Of a stretch of DNA of 64,000 nucleotides, positions 16,249 through 25,139 are shown one piece after another. The notes below the pieces were generated by a model. The model worked only from the letters and a program-made list of their open reading frames with translations, did no database searches and had not been told where the DNA came from. This stretch comes from RGUW01 sp040399325. Lineage in GTDB: Bacteria; Cyanobacteriota; Cyanobacteriia; PCC-6307; Cyanobiaceae. The stretch lies in the NCBI GenBank assembly GCA_040399325.1, contig JBBASJ010000002.1:1-64000 (forward strand), read 5' to 3'. Both the position numbers and the translations under genes were made by a program. The first letter of the stretch is position 1. Every line of letters begins with the position of its first letter.

Positions 16249-16971
16249 TCAGCGGGCAGGCCGGCTGACGGCCCCGCGACGGCCCGGTGCCGGCGCGCGT
16301 CCGGCCTCACGTCCACCCTCGCGGCGGCCCTTGCCGCCGCGGTTGCCGCGGGTGGTCACCGGAGCCAGCACCTCGAGCTGCTCAAGCTGAAGATCCTGGG
16401 CCTGACGGCGCAGGTCGAGGGCCACAAAATGCCGCAGATGCTCAAGCGGCACGGTGCCTTTGAGCTGCAGCTTGAACGGAACCGGACGGCTGCCGTCGGC
16501 GCGGGGCTGTTGACGCACCTTCACCACCAGATCACCCGTCTCGGGGCGGGTGTAAATCAGCTCGCCACGCACCGAAAAGTAGTCATCGCCCTCGGGCAGG
16601 ACATCGCCACCGAGGTCACCCGAGGGGGGTTCGTCAATGCTGGATGCGTCCGAGCTCTGCGGGTCTGTCGCCGGCACCTCGGCAGCGAGGGTCGACGGCT
16701 CCCAGATGCCCACCATCTGCAGGTGCAGGCCCTGCGGTTCGCGTGAGCGGGGGTAGACGACCCAGAGGTGGGGCACTGCGAGATCGAGATGGCGTCGCAT
16801 CAGGGTCAGCAGTCGCCCGAGCACCACTGCCTCCAGGGCCTCGCCATCGGCCGTGTGGATGACGCCGCGGTTGGGGTGGTCAGGATCGGCCGGCTCGAAG
16901 ATGCCGCGCACCACGCCGATGGCCCGGTACTGCAACGGCTCGGTGACCGGGGGGATGGGGTGCGCTCTCAT
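16249..16971 (-). CDS. Conserved hypothetical protein with basic Gly/Arg tail
   Basis: A 240-aa soluble protein. The first part (LQYRAIGVVRGIFEPADPDH, about residues 13-32) and the middle (YFSVRGELIYTRPETGDLVV) look like beta-rich nucleic-acid-binding-type modules, separated by an acidic, disordered linker (about 100-130). The last 30 residues are Gly/Arg-rich (GNRGGKGRREGG), as in RNA-binding tails. I chose ATG 16971; the open frame continues to 17355 but that part is antisense to the TPR gene. It is divergent from the TPR gene, with a 58-bp gap. Function unknown. Confidence 0.65.
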   Translation of the reverse strand: MRAHPIPPVTEPLQYRAIGVVRGIFEPADPDHPNRGVIHTADGEALEAVVLGRLLTLMRRHLDLAVPHLWVVYPRSREPQGLHLQMVGIWEPSTLAAEVPATDPQSSDASSIDEPPSGDLGGDVLPEGDDYFSVRGELIYTRPETGDLVVKVRQQPRADGSRPVPFKLQLKGTVPLEHLRHFVALDLRRQAQDLQLEQLEVLAPVTTRGNRGGKGRREGGREAGRAPAPGRRGAVSRPAR

Positions 16972-17029
16972 GCCCGCGAATTTAACTGGGGCAGACTGCA
17001 GGTTCTCCGAACGGTCCTGGCCTCCAGCC

Positions 17030-17836
17030 ATGTCCACCCGCTCAGGCCTCTGGTTGCTCTTCGGTGCATTGCTGCTGGGCTCTGTCGGTGTGGCTGGCGG
17101 CCTCTGGCTGGGCCGCAGCCAGCCGAGCGGCAACCGGCTCGAAGCCCAGCTGCTGAGCCTGCAGGAGCAGGTCGCCACGGGCCAGGCCAGCCCGGCCCAG
17201 CAGCAGCAACAACTGGAACTGCTGCTGGCGCTGGGCCGGCGCGCCGAAGCCAGCACCCTGGTGCAGCAACTGGCCGACCGTGCTCCTGAGCGCTGGGAAC
17301 TGCGCCTGCTGCTCGCTGAGCTGCGCCGTGACCTGGGCGATCGCAGCGGAGCCATCGCGGTGCTGCGGCGGCTGTTGGCCCAGAAGCCCGACCAGATCGA
17401 GGCGCTGCAACTGATGACCCTGCTGCTGCAGGAGCAGGGCCAGGGTGCGGCCGCCCGGCAGCAGCTTCAGAGCAGCCTGGAACGGCTCAGCAAACCGAAG
17501 CCCAGAGCTGGGGCCATTGGCGTGGGCCTGCTGTTGGCCGACCTGCTCGACCGGCAGGGATCACCCGGGCAGGCCGAAGCCGTGCTCATCCAACTGGCCA
17601 CAGCGTTCCCGACCGACCAGCGGCCGCTGCTGGCGAAGGCCCTGCTGCTGCAACAACGGGGCCAGCTTCAGAAGGCCCAGGCCGCCCTGGCCCAGGCACG
17701 CACCCTGCAGCCCGGACAGAACCGGGACCTGCTCGATCGGGTGGCCTCGGCCTGGGGCCTGGAGGCCCTCAAGGGCCCTTCACCCCAGCCGACGGCGAAA
17801 CCCCGGACCCCCCCGACTGGGCCGAATAATCCTTGA
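17030..17836 (+). CDS. Membrane-anchored TPR-like protein
   Basis: A 268-aa protein with one N-terminal membrane helix (LWLLFGALLLGSVGVAGGLW, about 6-25) followed by helical repeats of the tetratricopeptide type (RDLGDRSGAIAVLRRLLAQK, LLQEQGQGAAARQQLQSSLE, LLQQRGQLQKAQAALAQART). A Pro-rich tail ends the protein. It looks like the scaffold domain of CcmI-type or generic TPR proteins, but no heme-handling neighbours are present. ATG 17030 is selected because it sits directly before the helix. Its 3' end overlaps the convergent gene below by 68 bp. Confidence 0.7.
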   Translation: MSTRSGLWLLFGALLLGSVGVAGGLWLGRSQPSGNRLEAQLLSLQEQVATGQASPAQQQQQLELLLALGRRAEASTLVQQLADRAPERWELRLLLAELRRDLGDRSGAIAVLRRLLAQKPDQIEALQLMTLLLQEQGQGAAARQQLQSSLERLSKPKPRAGAIGVGLLLADLLDRQGSPGQAEAVLIQLATAFPTDQRPLLAKALLLQQRGQLQKAQAALAQARTLQPGQNRDLLDRVASAWGLEALKGPSPQPTAKPRTPPTGPNNP

Positions 17837-18245
17837 GGGCCTGATCGATCGCCGACGAGGGGGGCGTGGCATCGTCAAGCGCCTGGCTGCGGCGGAGGCG
17901 GTTCATCAGATCGATCGGGTTGGCGGCATCGAGGATCGAGCCACTTTTCCCGACGCCGGGCCCCAGGGTCGAAGCACCGCCGTTGTTGGAGTCTTGGATG
18001 GTCTGCCCGTAGCCCTGCTGCTGGCCATGGGCCGGCCGCTCCAGCAGGGCTGGGGTCAGGCCAGCNNNNNNNNNNNNNNNNNNNNNNNNNNNNNNNNNNN
18101 NNNNNNNNNNNNNNNNNNNNNNNNNNNNNNNNNNNNNNNNNNNNNNNNNNNNNNNNNNNNNNNNNGCTGCCGTGAGGCCAGCTGCGGTCAAGACGGGGTT
18201 GGCCGAGGTCAGCCAACCGAAAAGCCGACGCGCAGGGGATGCCAT
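17769..18245 (-). CDS. Exported hypothetical protein with internal repeat (assembly gap inside)
   Basis: Starts at ATG 18245 with a signal-like segment (MASPARRLFGWLTS, then ANPVLTAAGLTA), then enters an A-G-L-T-A-type repeat interrupted by a 100-N gap, and continues as AGLTPALLERPAHGQQQGYG to a conserved-looking end (SILDAANPIDLMNRLRRSQA, then a tail rich in Ser/Gly/Pro). Length apart from the gap is about 125 residues. ATG 18275 is an alternative start. I recognise no family. Its 3' end overlaps the convergent TPR gene by 68 bp; both ends look coding-like, so either a true overlap or a 3' extension of one gene exists. Confidence 0.55.
   Translation of the reverse strand: MASPARRLFGWLTSANPVLTAAGLTAXXXXXXXXXXXXXXXXXXXXXXXXXXXXXXXXXXAGLTPALLERPAHGQQQGYGQTIQDSNNGGASTLGPGVGKSGSILDAANPIDLMNRLRRSQALDDATPPSSAIDQALKDYSAQSGGSGVSPSAGVKGP
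18066..18165. other. Assembly gap (100 N) in a repeat
   Basis: Both flanks carry versions of the same gctggcc-containing unit, which on the minus strand encodes A-G-L-T. The gap lies inside the exported hypothetical gene and its true length is unknown. Confidence 0.9.
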
Positions 18246-18305
18246 GGGTGGCCGAGCAGCGAACCGCCAGACCATGCTAGTGGCCGCAATGCAGGGTTCT
18301 GACCG

Positions 18306-19121
18306 ATGCGCATCGCCACCTGGAACGTCAATTCGGTGCGCACGCGCCTGGACCAGGTGACGGCCTGGCTGGCCCGCGAACGGCCCGAGGTGCTGTGCCT
18401 GCAGGAAACCAAGGTGGCCGATGCCCTGTTTCCGCGCCAGGCCTTTGAAGACCTGGGCTATCAGGTCGCCATCAGCGGCCAGAAGGCCTACAACGGCGTC
18501 GCCATCGCCAGCCTGCTGCCCCTCGACGACGTGCAGATCGGCTTTGAGGCGCTGTTGGGCCCCGATGCCGCCGAGCTCAGCGAGCAGAAGCGGGTGATCA
18601 GCGCCCTGATCGACGGCATCCGGGTGCTCAACCTGTATGTCCCCAACGGCAGCGCGGTCAACAGCGATAAGTACACCTACAAACTGGCCTGGCTGGACTG
18701 CCTGGGGCGTTACCTGGCGGTGCAGGCCGAGCAGGGCGATCCGCTGTGCATGGTGGGCGACTTCAACATCGGGCCAGAAGCCCGCGATCTCCACGACCCC
18801 GAGCGACTGAGCGGCGGCATCATGGCCAGCGAGCCTGAACGCAGCGCCCTGCGCGACCTGCTGGGTGAGCGCCTGCGCGATGCCTTCCGGCTGTTCGAGA
18901 GCGGCAGCGGCCACTGGAGCTGGTGGGACTACCGCACCGGCGCCTGGGAGACGGGCCGGGGCTGGCGGATCGACCACATCTATCTCTGTGAGCAGCTGCA
19001 GGCCTGCGCCACCGGCTGTGTGATCCACAAAGAGCAGCGCGGCAACCTGCAGCCCAGCGACCACGCACCGGTGCTGGTCAACCTGGCCTGGCCGCCCGCA
19101 GACGATCAGGACTGGGAATGA
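18306..19121 (+). CDS. xthA: Exodeoxyribonuclease III
   Basis: A 271-aa member of the exonuclease III/AP endonuclease family for base-excision repair. Diagnostic elements in order: MRIATWNVNSVRTRLDQV, LCLQETKVADALFP with metal ligand Glu34, MVGDFNIGPEARDLHDP (Asp/Asn of the active site), W-R-I-D-H-I-Y, and the closing LQPSDHAPVLVNL with the catalytic Asp-His pair. Length is normal. The gene stands alone on the plus strand, and its end faces glcD with a strong hairpin between them. Confidence 0.92.
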   Translation: MRIATWNVNSVRTRLDQVTAWLARERPEVLCLQETKVADALFPRQAFEDLGYQVAISGQKAYNGVAIASLLPLDDVQIGFEALLGPDAAELSEQKRVISALIDGIRVLNLYVPNGSAVNSDKYTYKLAWLDCLGRYLAVQAEQGDPLCMVGDFNIGPEARDLHDPERLSGGIMASEPERSALRDLLGERLRDAFRLFESGSGHWSWWDYRTGAWETGRGWRIDHIYLCEQLQACATGCVIHKEQRGNLQPSDHAPVLVNLAWPPADDQDWE

Positions 19122-19149
19122 GCCAGGCGGGTGCCGGCCGACAACCACG

Positions 19150-19168
19150 GCCTCGCGTGGTGCGAGGC
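19150..19168. terminator. Hairpin between convergent xthA and glcD
   Basis: GCCTCGC-GTGGT-GCGAGGC, a perfect 7-bp GC-rich stem with a 5-nt loop, in the middle of the 54-bp space between two converging stop codons. The position suits a bidirectional terminator, though no strong T-run is present. Confidence 0.6.
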
Positions 19169-19175
19169 TCCCGGT

Positions 19176-20654
19176 TCAGAACACCAGCGCCTCGGCCGGC
19201 AGGCTGACCCCTTCGAGCTGCAGGACCCGGACCCGGCGGGCCGATTCGGCGCAGCTGCGCGGCGTTGGAAACAGCTTGCCGGGATTGGCCAGGCCCTGGG
19301 GATCAAAGGCCTGCCGCACCAGCAGCATGGAAGCCAGGTCGTCGCCGCTGTACATCCAGTCCATGTAGCAGCGCTTGTCACTGCCGACGCCGTGCTCGCC
19401 GCTGATGCTGCCGCCCACATCGATGCACAAGCCAAGGATCGCCGCGCCCAGCTCCTTGACCCGTTTGCTGATGCCCGGCTCCCTGGGGTCGTAGAGCACC
19501 AGCGGGTGCAGGTTGCCGTCGCCGGCGTGAAACACGTTGGCCACCGGCAGCCCGTGCTCGGCACTGAGCCGCTCAATGGCCGCCAGCACCCGCGGCAGCT
19601 GGCTGCGGGGCACCACGCCGTCCTGCAGGTAGTAGCTGGGGTAGCGGCGGCCCAGGGCCGTGATCGCGTTCTTGCGGCCCTTCCAGAAGCGGGCGCACTG
19701 CTCGCTCTCGCGCGCCACGCGCACCTGGCGGGCCCCGGCCTGGCTGCAGAGCCGGCTGGCCAGGGCGATCGCGGCGTTGACTTCGCGCTGCTGGCCATCG
19801 AGCTCGATCAGCAGCACCGCCGCCGCATCACGGGGGTACTCCTCCAGACCCAGCGAATCGTTGACCGCCTCAAGGCAGAGGCGATCCATCATCTCCATGC
19901 CGGCCGGCTGCACCGCCGCCGCGGTGACCAGGCGCACCGCCTCCCCGGCGGCCTCCATGCTGCTGAAGTCAGCCAGGAGCACCGCCACGCTCTGGGGAGC
20001 GCGCAGCAGCCGCAGGGTCACGGCGGTGGCGATGCCCAGGGTGCCCTCGCTGCCGATGAACACCCCGCGCAGGTCGAGCTCGCTGCTTTCAGCCAGCCCG
20101 TTGCCCAGCTGGGTGATGCTGCCGTCGGGCAGGACCACCTCGAGCCCCAGCACGTGGTTGTTGGTGACGCCGTACTTGAGGCAATGCACCCCGCCCGAGT
20201 TTTCGGCGATGTTGCCGCCGATGCTGCAGGCCACCTGGCTGGAGGGATCCGGGGCGTAATAAAAGCCATCGCCCGCCACGGCCCGGGTGACCCAGCTGTT
20301 GATCACCCCCGGCTGCACGGTGATCGTGTGGTTCTCGAGATCGAGGGCCAGGATGCGGCGCATGCGGCTGGTGGCGATCACCAGCGCGGGTTGCTCTGCC
20401 ACCGCCCCTCCCGAGAGGCCGGTGCCACTGCCACGGGCCACGAACGGCACCCCCTGCTGGTGCGCGAGCCGCACCGCCGCAGCCAGCTGCTCAGTGCTCT
20501 CGGGCAGCACCACCAGCGGCGGTTGGTGCCGCTGCAGGGTCAGGCCGTCACAGTCGTAGGCCAGCAGCTCCTGGGGCGCAGCGACCACGGCCTGCGCCGG
20601 CAACACACGCCTGAGACCCTGCTCCAGCAGCCGCCAGTCGATCGCTCCAGACAA
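19176..20654 (-). CDS. glcD: Glycolate oxidase/dehydrogenase FAD subunit GlcD
   Basis: A 492-aa FAD-linked oxidase of the PCMH/VAO fold. FAD-binding stretches VPFVARGSGTGLSGGAV (about 70-86) and the diphosphate/isoalloxazine regions SSQVACSIGGNIAENSGGVH and FIGSEGTLGIAT are all present. The C-terminal substrate domain has VFHAGDGNLHPLVLYDP and SISGEHGVGSDKRCYM with active-site His residues. In cyanobacteria this protein oxidises photorespiratory glycolate, or D-lactate in some relatives. The GlcE/GlcF partners are not adjacent. It is divergent from hemL across 107 bp. Confidence 0.9.
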   Translation of the reverse strand: MSGAIDWRLLEQGLRRVLPAQAVVAAPQELLAYDCDGLTLQRHQPPLVVLPESTEQLAAAVRLAHQQGVPFVARGSGTGLSGGAVAEQPALVIATSRMRRILALDLENHTITVQPGVINSWVTRAVAGDGFYYAPDPSSQVACSIGGNIAENSGGVHCLKYGVTNNHVLGLEVVLPDGSITQLGNGLAESSELDLRGVFIGSEGTLGIATAVTLRLLRAPQSVAVLLADFSSMEAAGEAVRLVTAAAVQPAGMEMMDRLCLEAVNDSLGLEEYPRDAAAVLLIELDGQQREVNAAIALASRLCSQAGARQVRVARESEQCARFWKGRKNAITALGRRYPSYYLQDGVVPRSQLPRVLAAIERLSAEHGLPVANVFHAGDGNLHPLVLYDPREPGISKRVKELGAAILGLCIDVGGSISGEHGVGSDKRCYMDWMYSGDDLASMLLVRQAFDPQGLANPGKLFPTPRSCAESARRVRVLQLEGVSLPAEALVF

Positions 20655-20761
20655 GCCCGCCGAGCCCGCTCAAGGAACCCTGAACTTACCGGCAGGCAAC
20701 GGTTCCGGCATCAACATGAGCGCTGGGGGCCTGTTCTGGGTCAAGATGGCCGCCGGTTTCG

Positions 20762-22093
20762 TTGCAGCTGGCTGCTTTGACCTCGGCACCCGTCTCGGCT
20801 CCGGCCCTGAACACCACCCGCTCCCAGGAGCTGTTCGCAGCAGCGCAGAGCCTGATGCCGGGGGGCGTCAGTTCGCCCGTGCGCGCCTTCAAATCGGTGG
20901 GCGGCAACCCCGTGGTCTTTGACCGGGTCAAGGGGGCCTACGCCTGGGATGTCGATGGCAACCGCTACATCGATTACATCGGCAGCTGGGGCCCGGCCAT
21001 CTGTGGTCATGCCCATCCCGAGGTGATCGCCGCCCTGCATGAGGCCCTCGAGAAGGGCACCAGCTTCGGGGCCCCCTGTGCCCTCGAAAACCGCCTGGCT
21101 GAGCTGGTGATCGAGGCCGTGCCCAGCGTTGAGATGGTGCGCTTCGTCAACAGCGGTACCGAAGCCTGCATGTCGGTGCTGCGCCTGATGCGCGCCTTCA
21201 CCGGCCGCGAAAAGATCATCAAGTTCGAGGGCTGCTACCACGGCCACGCCGACATGTTTCTGGTGAAGGCCGGTTCCGGGGTGGCCACCCTGGGTCTGCC
21301 CGACTCACCGGGCGTGCCGCGCACCACCGCCGCCAGCACCCTCACGGCCCCGTACAACGACCTCGAAGCGGTCAAGCAACTGTTTGCCGAAAACCCCGGC
21401 GAGATCGCCGGTGTGATCCTTGAGCCCGTGGTGGGCAACGCCGGCTTCATCCCACCGGTGCCGGGTTTCCTCGAAGGCATCCGCGAGCTCACCAAGGAGC
21501 ACGATGCCCTGCTGGTGTTTGACGAGGTGATGACGGGCTTCCGCATCAGCTACGGCGGTGCCCAGGCCAGGTTTGGCGTCACCCCTGACCTGACCACCAT
21601 GGGCAAGGTGATCGGCGGTGGCCTGCCCGTGGGCGCCTACGGCGGCAGGGCCGAGATCATGGCCATGGTGGCCCCCGCTGGCCCCATGTACCAGGCGGGC
21701 ACCCTGAGCGGCAATCCGCTGGCCATGACCGCCGGCATCAAGACCCTCGAGCTGCTGAAGCAGCCCGGCAGCTACGAGCGCCTCGAGGCGATCACCCAAC
21801 GGCTGATCCAGGGGATCCTCAAGGCCGGCAAGGATGCGGGTCTGCCGATCAGCGGCGGTTCGATCAGCGCCATGTTCGGTTTCTTCCTGTGCGACGGACC
21901 GGTGCGCAACTTTGACGAGGCCAAGGCGGCCGATACGGCCCGCTTCGGCAGGCTGCACCGCGCCATGCTCGAGCGCGGCGTCTACCTGGCCCCCAGCGCC
22001 TTCGAGGCGGGCTTCACCTCGCTGGCCCACAGCGACGACGACATCGACGCCACGATCGCGGCCTTCCGCGAGTGCTTTGCGGCGGTGGCCTGA
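20762..22093 (+). CDS. hemL: Glutamate-1-semialdehyde 2,1-aminomutase
   Basis: A PLP enzyme of the C5 pathway that makes 5-aminolevulinate for haem and chlorophyll. From TTG 20762 it is 443 aa; TTG 20777 (MTSAPVSAPALNTTRSQE) fits known cyanobacterial N-termini equally well. Landmarks: SLMPGGVSSPVRAFKSVGG, GCYHGHADMFLVKAGSG, the Asp motif FDEVMTGFR that holds the pyridine nitrogen, and the Schiff-base lysine in GKVIGGGLPVGAYGG. The gene overlaps livK by one base (TGATG), so this housekeeping gene and the amino-acid importer share a transcript, which is uncommon. Confidence 0.93.
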   Translation: MQLAALTSAPVSAPALNTTRSQELFAAAQSLMPGGVSSPVRAFKSVGGNPVVFDRVKGAYAWDVDGNRYIDYIGSWGPAICGHAHPEVIAALHEALEKGTSFGAPCALENRLAELVIEAVPSVEMVRFVNSGTEACMSVLRLMRAFTGREKIIKFEGCYHGHADMFLVKAGSGVATLGLPDSPGVPRTTAASTLTAPYNDLEAVKQLFAENPGEIAGVILEPVVGNAGFIPPVPGFLEGIRELTKEHDALLVFDEVMTGFRISYGGAQARFGVTPDLTTMGKVIGGGLPVGAYGGRAEIMAMVAPAGPMYQAGTLSGNPLAMTAGIKTLELLKQPGSYERLEAITQRLIQGILKAGKDAGLPISGGSISAMFGFFLCDGPVRNFDEAKAADTARFGRLHRAMLERGVYLAPSAFEAGFTSLAHSDDDIDATIAAFRECFAAVA

Positions 22094-23310
22094 TGCGTCG
22101 CCGCCTGAGCCTTCTGCTGACCGGCCTGTTCGCTGGGGCCGGCCTGCTGGCTGCGTGCAGCCGCAGTGGTCAGAACGCCTCAGGTGTGCTCAATCTCAAG
22201 GACGGCGTACCGGTCGGGGCGGTGCTGGCCCTCAGCGGAAACGCCAACGTCTATGGCCAGGACCAGCGCGTGGGGCTCAACCTGGCCCTGGCAGCTGTCA
22301 ATGGCCAAGGCGGCATCAACGGCACCCCACTGCAACTGGCGATCGAGGACAGCGGCAGCGATGACCCGGGCGCCAACGCCGCCATGACCCTGCAGATCAA
22401 CCGGGGCATGCTGGCGATCATCGGCCCCACGCTGTCGCAGCAGGCCTTTGCGGCCAACCCCATCGCCCAGAGGCGCGGCGTGCCGGTGGTGGCGCCATCG
22501 AACACCGCCACCGGCATCCCCCAGATCGGCCACTTCATCAGCCGTGTTTCAGCCGGCAGTGGTGTGATCGCTCCCCTGTCGATCGCCAAGGCACTTCAGC
22601 TGAACCCAGGCATCCGCCGGGCGGCGGTGTTCTATGCCCAGGACGATGCCTACAGCACCGCCGAGACCGTTGTGTTTCAGAAAGCCCTGGCCGCCAAGGG
22701 GCTCAAACCGGTGACGGTGCAGCGCACCAACCTGGCCGACAGCGACTTCCAGAGCCAGATCAGCTCCACACTGGCCCTCAAGCCCGATCTGATCGTGCTC
22801 AGCCTGCAGGGTGTCGACGGCGGCAACCTGGTGCGCCAGCTCAGGGAGCTGGGCTACAAGGGCACGATCGTGGTGGGCAACGGCATGAACACGCCGAACA
22901 TCTACCCGATCTGCCAGAAGTACTGCGACGGTCTGCTGATCGCCCAGGCCTACAGCCCCGAACTGGCCACCCCCGCCAACCGGGCCTTCGTGCAGGCCTT
23001 CAGCAAGGCCCAGGCCGCCGGAGGCAAGGGGCCCCTGATCCCGCCCCAGCTCACGGCCCAGGCCTACACGGCGTTGCAGGTGGTGGCCGAGGCCCTGCAA
23101 CGGCTTGACAACCGCAAACCGCTCAAAGGCCTGTCGGTGGCCGCAGCCCGCACGGCGCTGATGGACGAAATCCTGGGTGGTACCTACCAGACACCCCTGG
23201 GCGAGATCCGTTTCACCCCGGAGGGAGAGGTGGTGCAGAAGGATTTCTTCGTGGCCCAGGTGCGCATGAACCCCGGCGGCCGCAGCGGCCGCTTTGCCCT
23301 ACTCCAGTGA
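22093..23310 (+). CDS. livK: LivK-type ABC substrate-binding lipoprotein
   Basis: A 405-aa periplasmic binding protein of the leucine/amide-binding class. It has a lipoprotein signal (hydrophobic to LLAAC at about residue 24) and begins the mature fold with VPVGAVLALSGNANVYGQDQ, typical of LivK, UrtA and NatB proteins. VQRTNLADSDFQSQISSTLA and IVVGNGMNTPNIYP belong to the two lobes. It is the first gene of a five-gene importer and starts on the last base of hemL. In cyanobacteria such systems take up neutral or acidic amino acids (NatABCDE). The ligand cannot be read from the sequence; urea is less likely because no urease genes are near. Confidence 0.85.
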   Translation: MRRRLSLLLTGLFAGAGLLAACSRSGQNASGVLNLKDGVPVGAVLALSGNANVYGQDQRVGLNLALAAVNGQGGINGTPLQLAIEDSGSDDPGANAAMTLQINRGMLAIIGPTLSQQAFAANPIAQRRGVPVVAPSNTATGIPQIGHFISRVSAGSGVIAPLSIAKALQLNPGIRRAAVFYAQDDAYSTAETVVFQKALAAKGLKPVTVQRTNLADSDFQSQISSTLALKPDLIVLSLQGVDGGNLVRQLRELGYKGTIVVGNGMNTPNIYPICQKYCDGLLIAQAYSPELATPANRAFVQAFSKAQAAGGKGPLIPPQLTAQAYTALQVVAEALQRLDNRKPLKGLSVAAARTALMDEILGGTYQTPLGEIRFTPEGEVVQKDFFVAQVRMNPGGRSGRFALLQ

Positions 23311-23327
23311 TGCTGCAGGGTTGAGCG

Positions 23328-24260
23328 ATGGCCGATCTGACCCAACTGCTGCTCAACGGGCTCTCGATCGGTGCGGTGTATGCCCTGTTTGCCCTGGGTT
23401 ACACGCTGGTGTTTTCGGTGTTGGGGGTGATCAACTTTGCCCACGGGGCGGTCTTCACCCTGGGCGCGTATTTCACCTACCTGCTGATCGGCGGAGCCGT
23501 CGGCGCCAACGGTCTACTGGCTGGGTTTCAGCTGCCGTTGGCCCTGCCCTTCTGGCTAGCCCTGCCACTGGCCGGGCTGGCCGCGGCGGCGGTGGCCCTG
23601 GTGATCGAGCGCATCGCCTTCAGGCCCCTGCGTGATCAGGGGGCCGATCCGCTCCTGGCCCTGATCACCAGCCTGGGGGCCGGGGTGGTGCTGGTCAACC
23701 TGATCCAGCTGCTGGTGGGGGCCGAAAGCTATGCCATCCCGACCACGGCATTGGCCGGGTTGCCGGCCGCCGTCAGGCTGCTGGGGGCCCAGGTGCGCAC
23801 GGTGCAGCTGCTGCTGCTGCTGGTGGCCGCCGCGCTGCTGGCGCTCCTGAGCCTCTGGATTGACGGCAGCCGCAGCGGCAAAGCCCTGCGGGCTGTCGCC
23901 GAAGACCCGACCACGGCCCAGTTGCTGGGCATCCCCAGCGGCCGCATGATCCAGATCGCCTTTGGTCTCAGCGGGTTTCTGGCCGGCATCGCCGGCGGCC
24001 TGGTGGGCCTGAGCGTCAGCATCGCCGGGCCCTACTTCGGCATCGGCTACGGGCTCAAGGGCCTGGGGGTGCTGGTGCTCGGCGGCCTGGGCAGTGTGCC
24101 CGGGGCCGTCCTGGGGGGCCTGATCATCGGGATTGCCGAAGCGTGCGTGCCGGCCGAGCTCTCGGGCTACCGCGACGTGGTGGCCTACGGCTTTCTGTTT
24201 GTGGTGCTGCTGGTGCGGCCCCAGGGATTGCTGGGCCGGGTGTTGCCCACCAAGGTCTGA
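23328..24260 (+). CDS. livH: LivH-type ABC permease
   Basis: A 310-aa membrane protein with about eight helices, starting LLLNGLSIGAVYALFALGYT, the standard opening of LivH/NatC/UrtB permeases, followed by VFSVLGVINFAHGAVF. The conserved EAA-like cytoplasmic loop AVAEDPTTAQLLGIPSGRMI (near residue 186) contacts the ATPase. It follows livK by 17 bp and precedes livM by 3 bp. Confidence 0.88.
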   Translation: MADLTQLLLNGLSIGAVYALFALGYTLVFSVLGVINFAHGAVFTLGAYFTYLLIGGAVGANGLLAGFQLPLALPFWLALPLAGLAAAAVALVIERIAFRPLRDQGADPLLALITSLGAGVVLVNLIQLLVGAESYAIPTTALAGLPAAVRLLGAQVRTVQLLLLLVAAALLALLSLWIDGSRSGKALRAVAEDPTTAQLLGIPSGRMIQIAFGLSGFLAGIAGGLVGLSVSIAGPYFGIGYGLKGLGVLVLGGLGSVPGAVLGGLIIGIAEACVPAELSGYRDVVAYGFLFVVLLVRPQGLLGRVLPTKV

Positions 24261-24263
24261 GCT

Positions 24264-25139
24264 GTGGTCGATGCCACCCTGCTGACCCAGATGGTGATCG
24301 GTGCCCTGCTGGGGCTCTCGGTCTACCTGCCCCTGCGCTGCGGCCAGCTGTCGCTGGCCACGCCGGGGTTCTATGCCATCGGTGGCACCCTGGCGGCACT
24401 GCTGTCGACCCGGGTGAACGCCCTGGGCGGCAGCGAGCCCAGCTACCCGATCAGCTCGGTGCTGCTGGAGATGGCCCTGGCAGGGGCATTATGCGGCGTA
24501 CTGGCCAGCGGCATCGGCGCGGTGGTGCTGCGGCTGCGGGGGGTCTATCTGGCCATCGCCACCATCGCCCTGGTCGAGATCCTGCGGGTCACCACCCTGA
24601 ACCAGGAGGCCCTGGGCGGGGCCGTCGGCATCTTCGGCATCCCCCAGCCGTTTGACGATCCGGCTGGCTATGCCCTGTTCGGCGCTGGGCTGCTGGCGGT
24701 CATCTGCTGGCTGTGCGACCGGCTCGAGCGCAACCGGCTGGGGCGGGCCATGGCCGCCATCCGCGACGACGAGCTGGCCGCCGCCTGCCAGGGCATCGAT
24801 ACCGAGCGCAGCAAGCTGGTGGCCTTTGTGCTCAGCGCCGTGGTCGCCGGCCTGACCGGGGTGATCAGCGCCCACTTTTTCAACAGCTGGAACGCCCGGC
24901 TGGGCAACTTTGACGCCAGCATCACCACCCTGGCCTTCGTGGTGTTCGGCGGCTCGCGCACCTGGGCCGGCCCTGTGCTGGGGGGCCTGGTGCTGACCGC
25001 CCTGCCCGAGCTGCTGCGCCCGATCGGCGATCTGCGGCTGATCGTGTTTGGCCTCGTGATCCTGGTGGGGCCATTGCTCCTGCCCCAGGGACTGGTCAAT
25101 CCGTCGCTGATCGGCTGGCTCACACAGCGGCGCCCATGA
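24264..25139 (+). CDS. livM: LivM-type ABC permease
   Basis: A 291-aa second permease of the amino-acid importer, with about eight to nine membrane helices and the LivM loop AMAAIRDDELAAACQGIDTE, then RSKLVAFVLSAVVAGLTGVI. The start is GTG 24264, 3 bp after the livH stop. Its last codons overlap the livG start (ATGA). It forms a heterodimeric channel with LivH. Confidence 0.88.
   Translation: MVDATLLTQMVIGALLGLSVYLPLRCGQLSLATPGFYAIGGTLAALLSTRVNALGGSEPSYPISSVLLEMALAGALCGVLASGIGAVVLRLRGVYLAIATIALVEILRVTTLNQEALGGAVGIFGIPQPFDDPAGYALFGAGLLAVICWLCDRLERNRLGRAMAAIRDDELAAACQGIDTERSKLVAFVLSAVVAGLTGVISAHFFNSWNARLGNFDASITTLAFVVFGGSRTWAGPVLGGLVLTALPELLRPIGDLRLIVFGLVILVGPLLLPQGLVNPSLIGWLTQRRP

Noticed and set aside
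20674..20706. Inverted repeat GGAACC-N21-GGTTCC between glcD and hemL
   Set aside because: The arms are short, the spacer is long, and no promoter element is aligned with it.
19131..20780. 549-codon plus-strand frame opposite glcD
   Set aside because: Antisense to a clear FAD oxidase; amino-acid content is typical of shadow frames.
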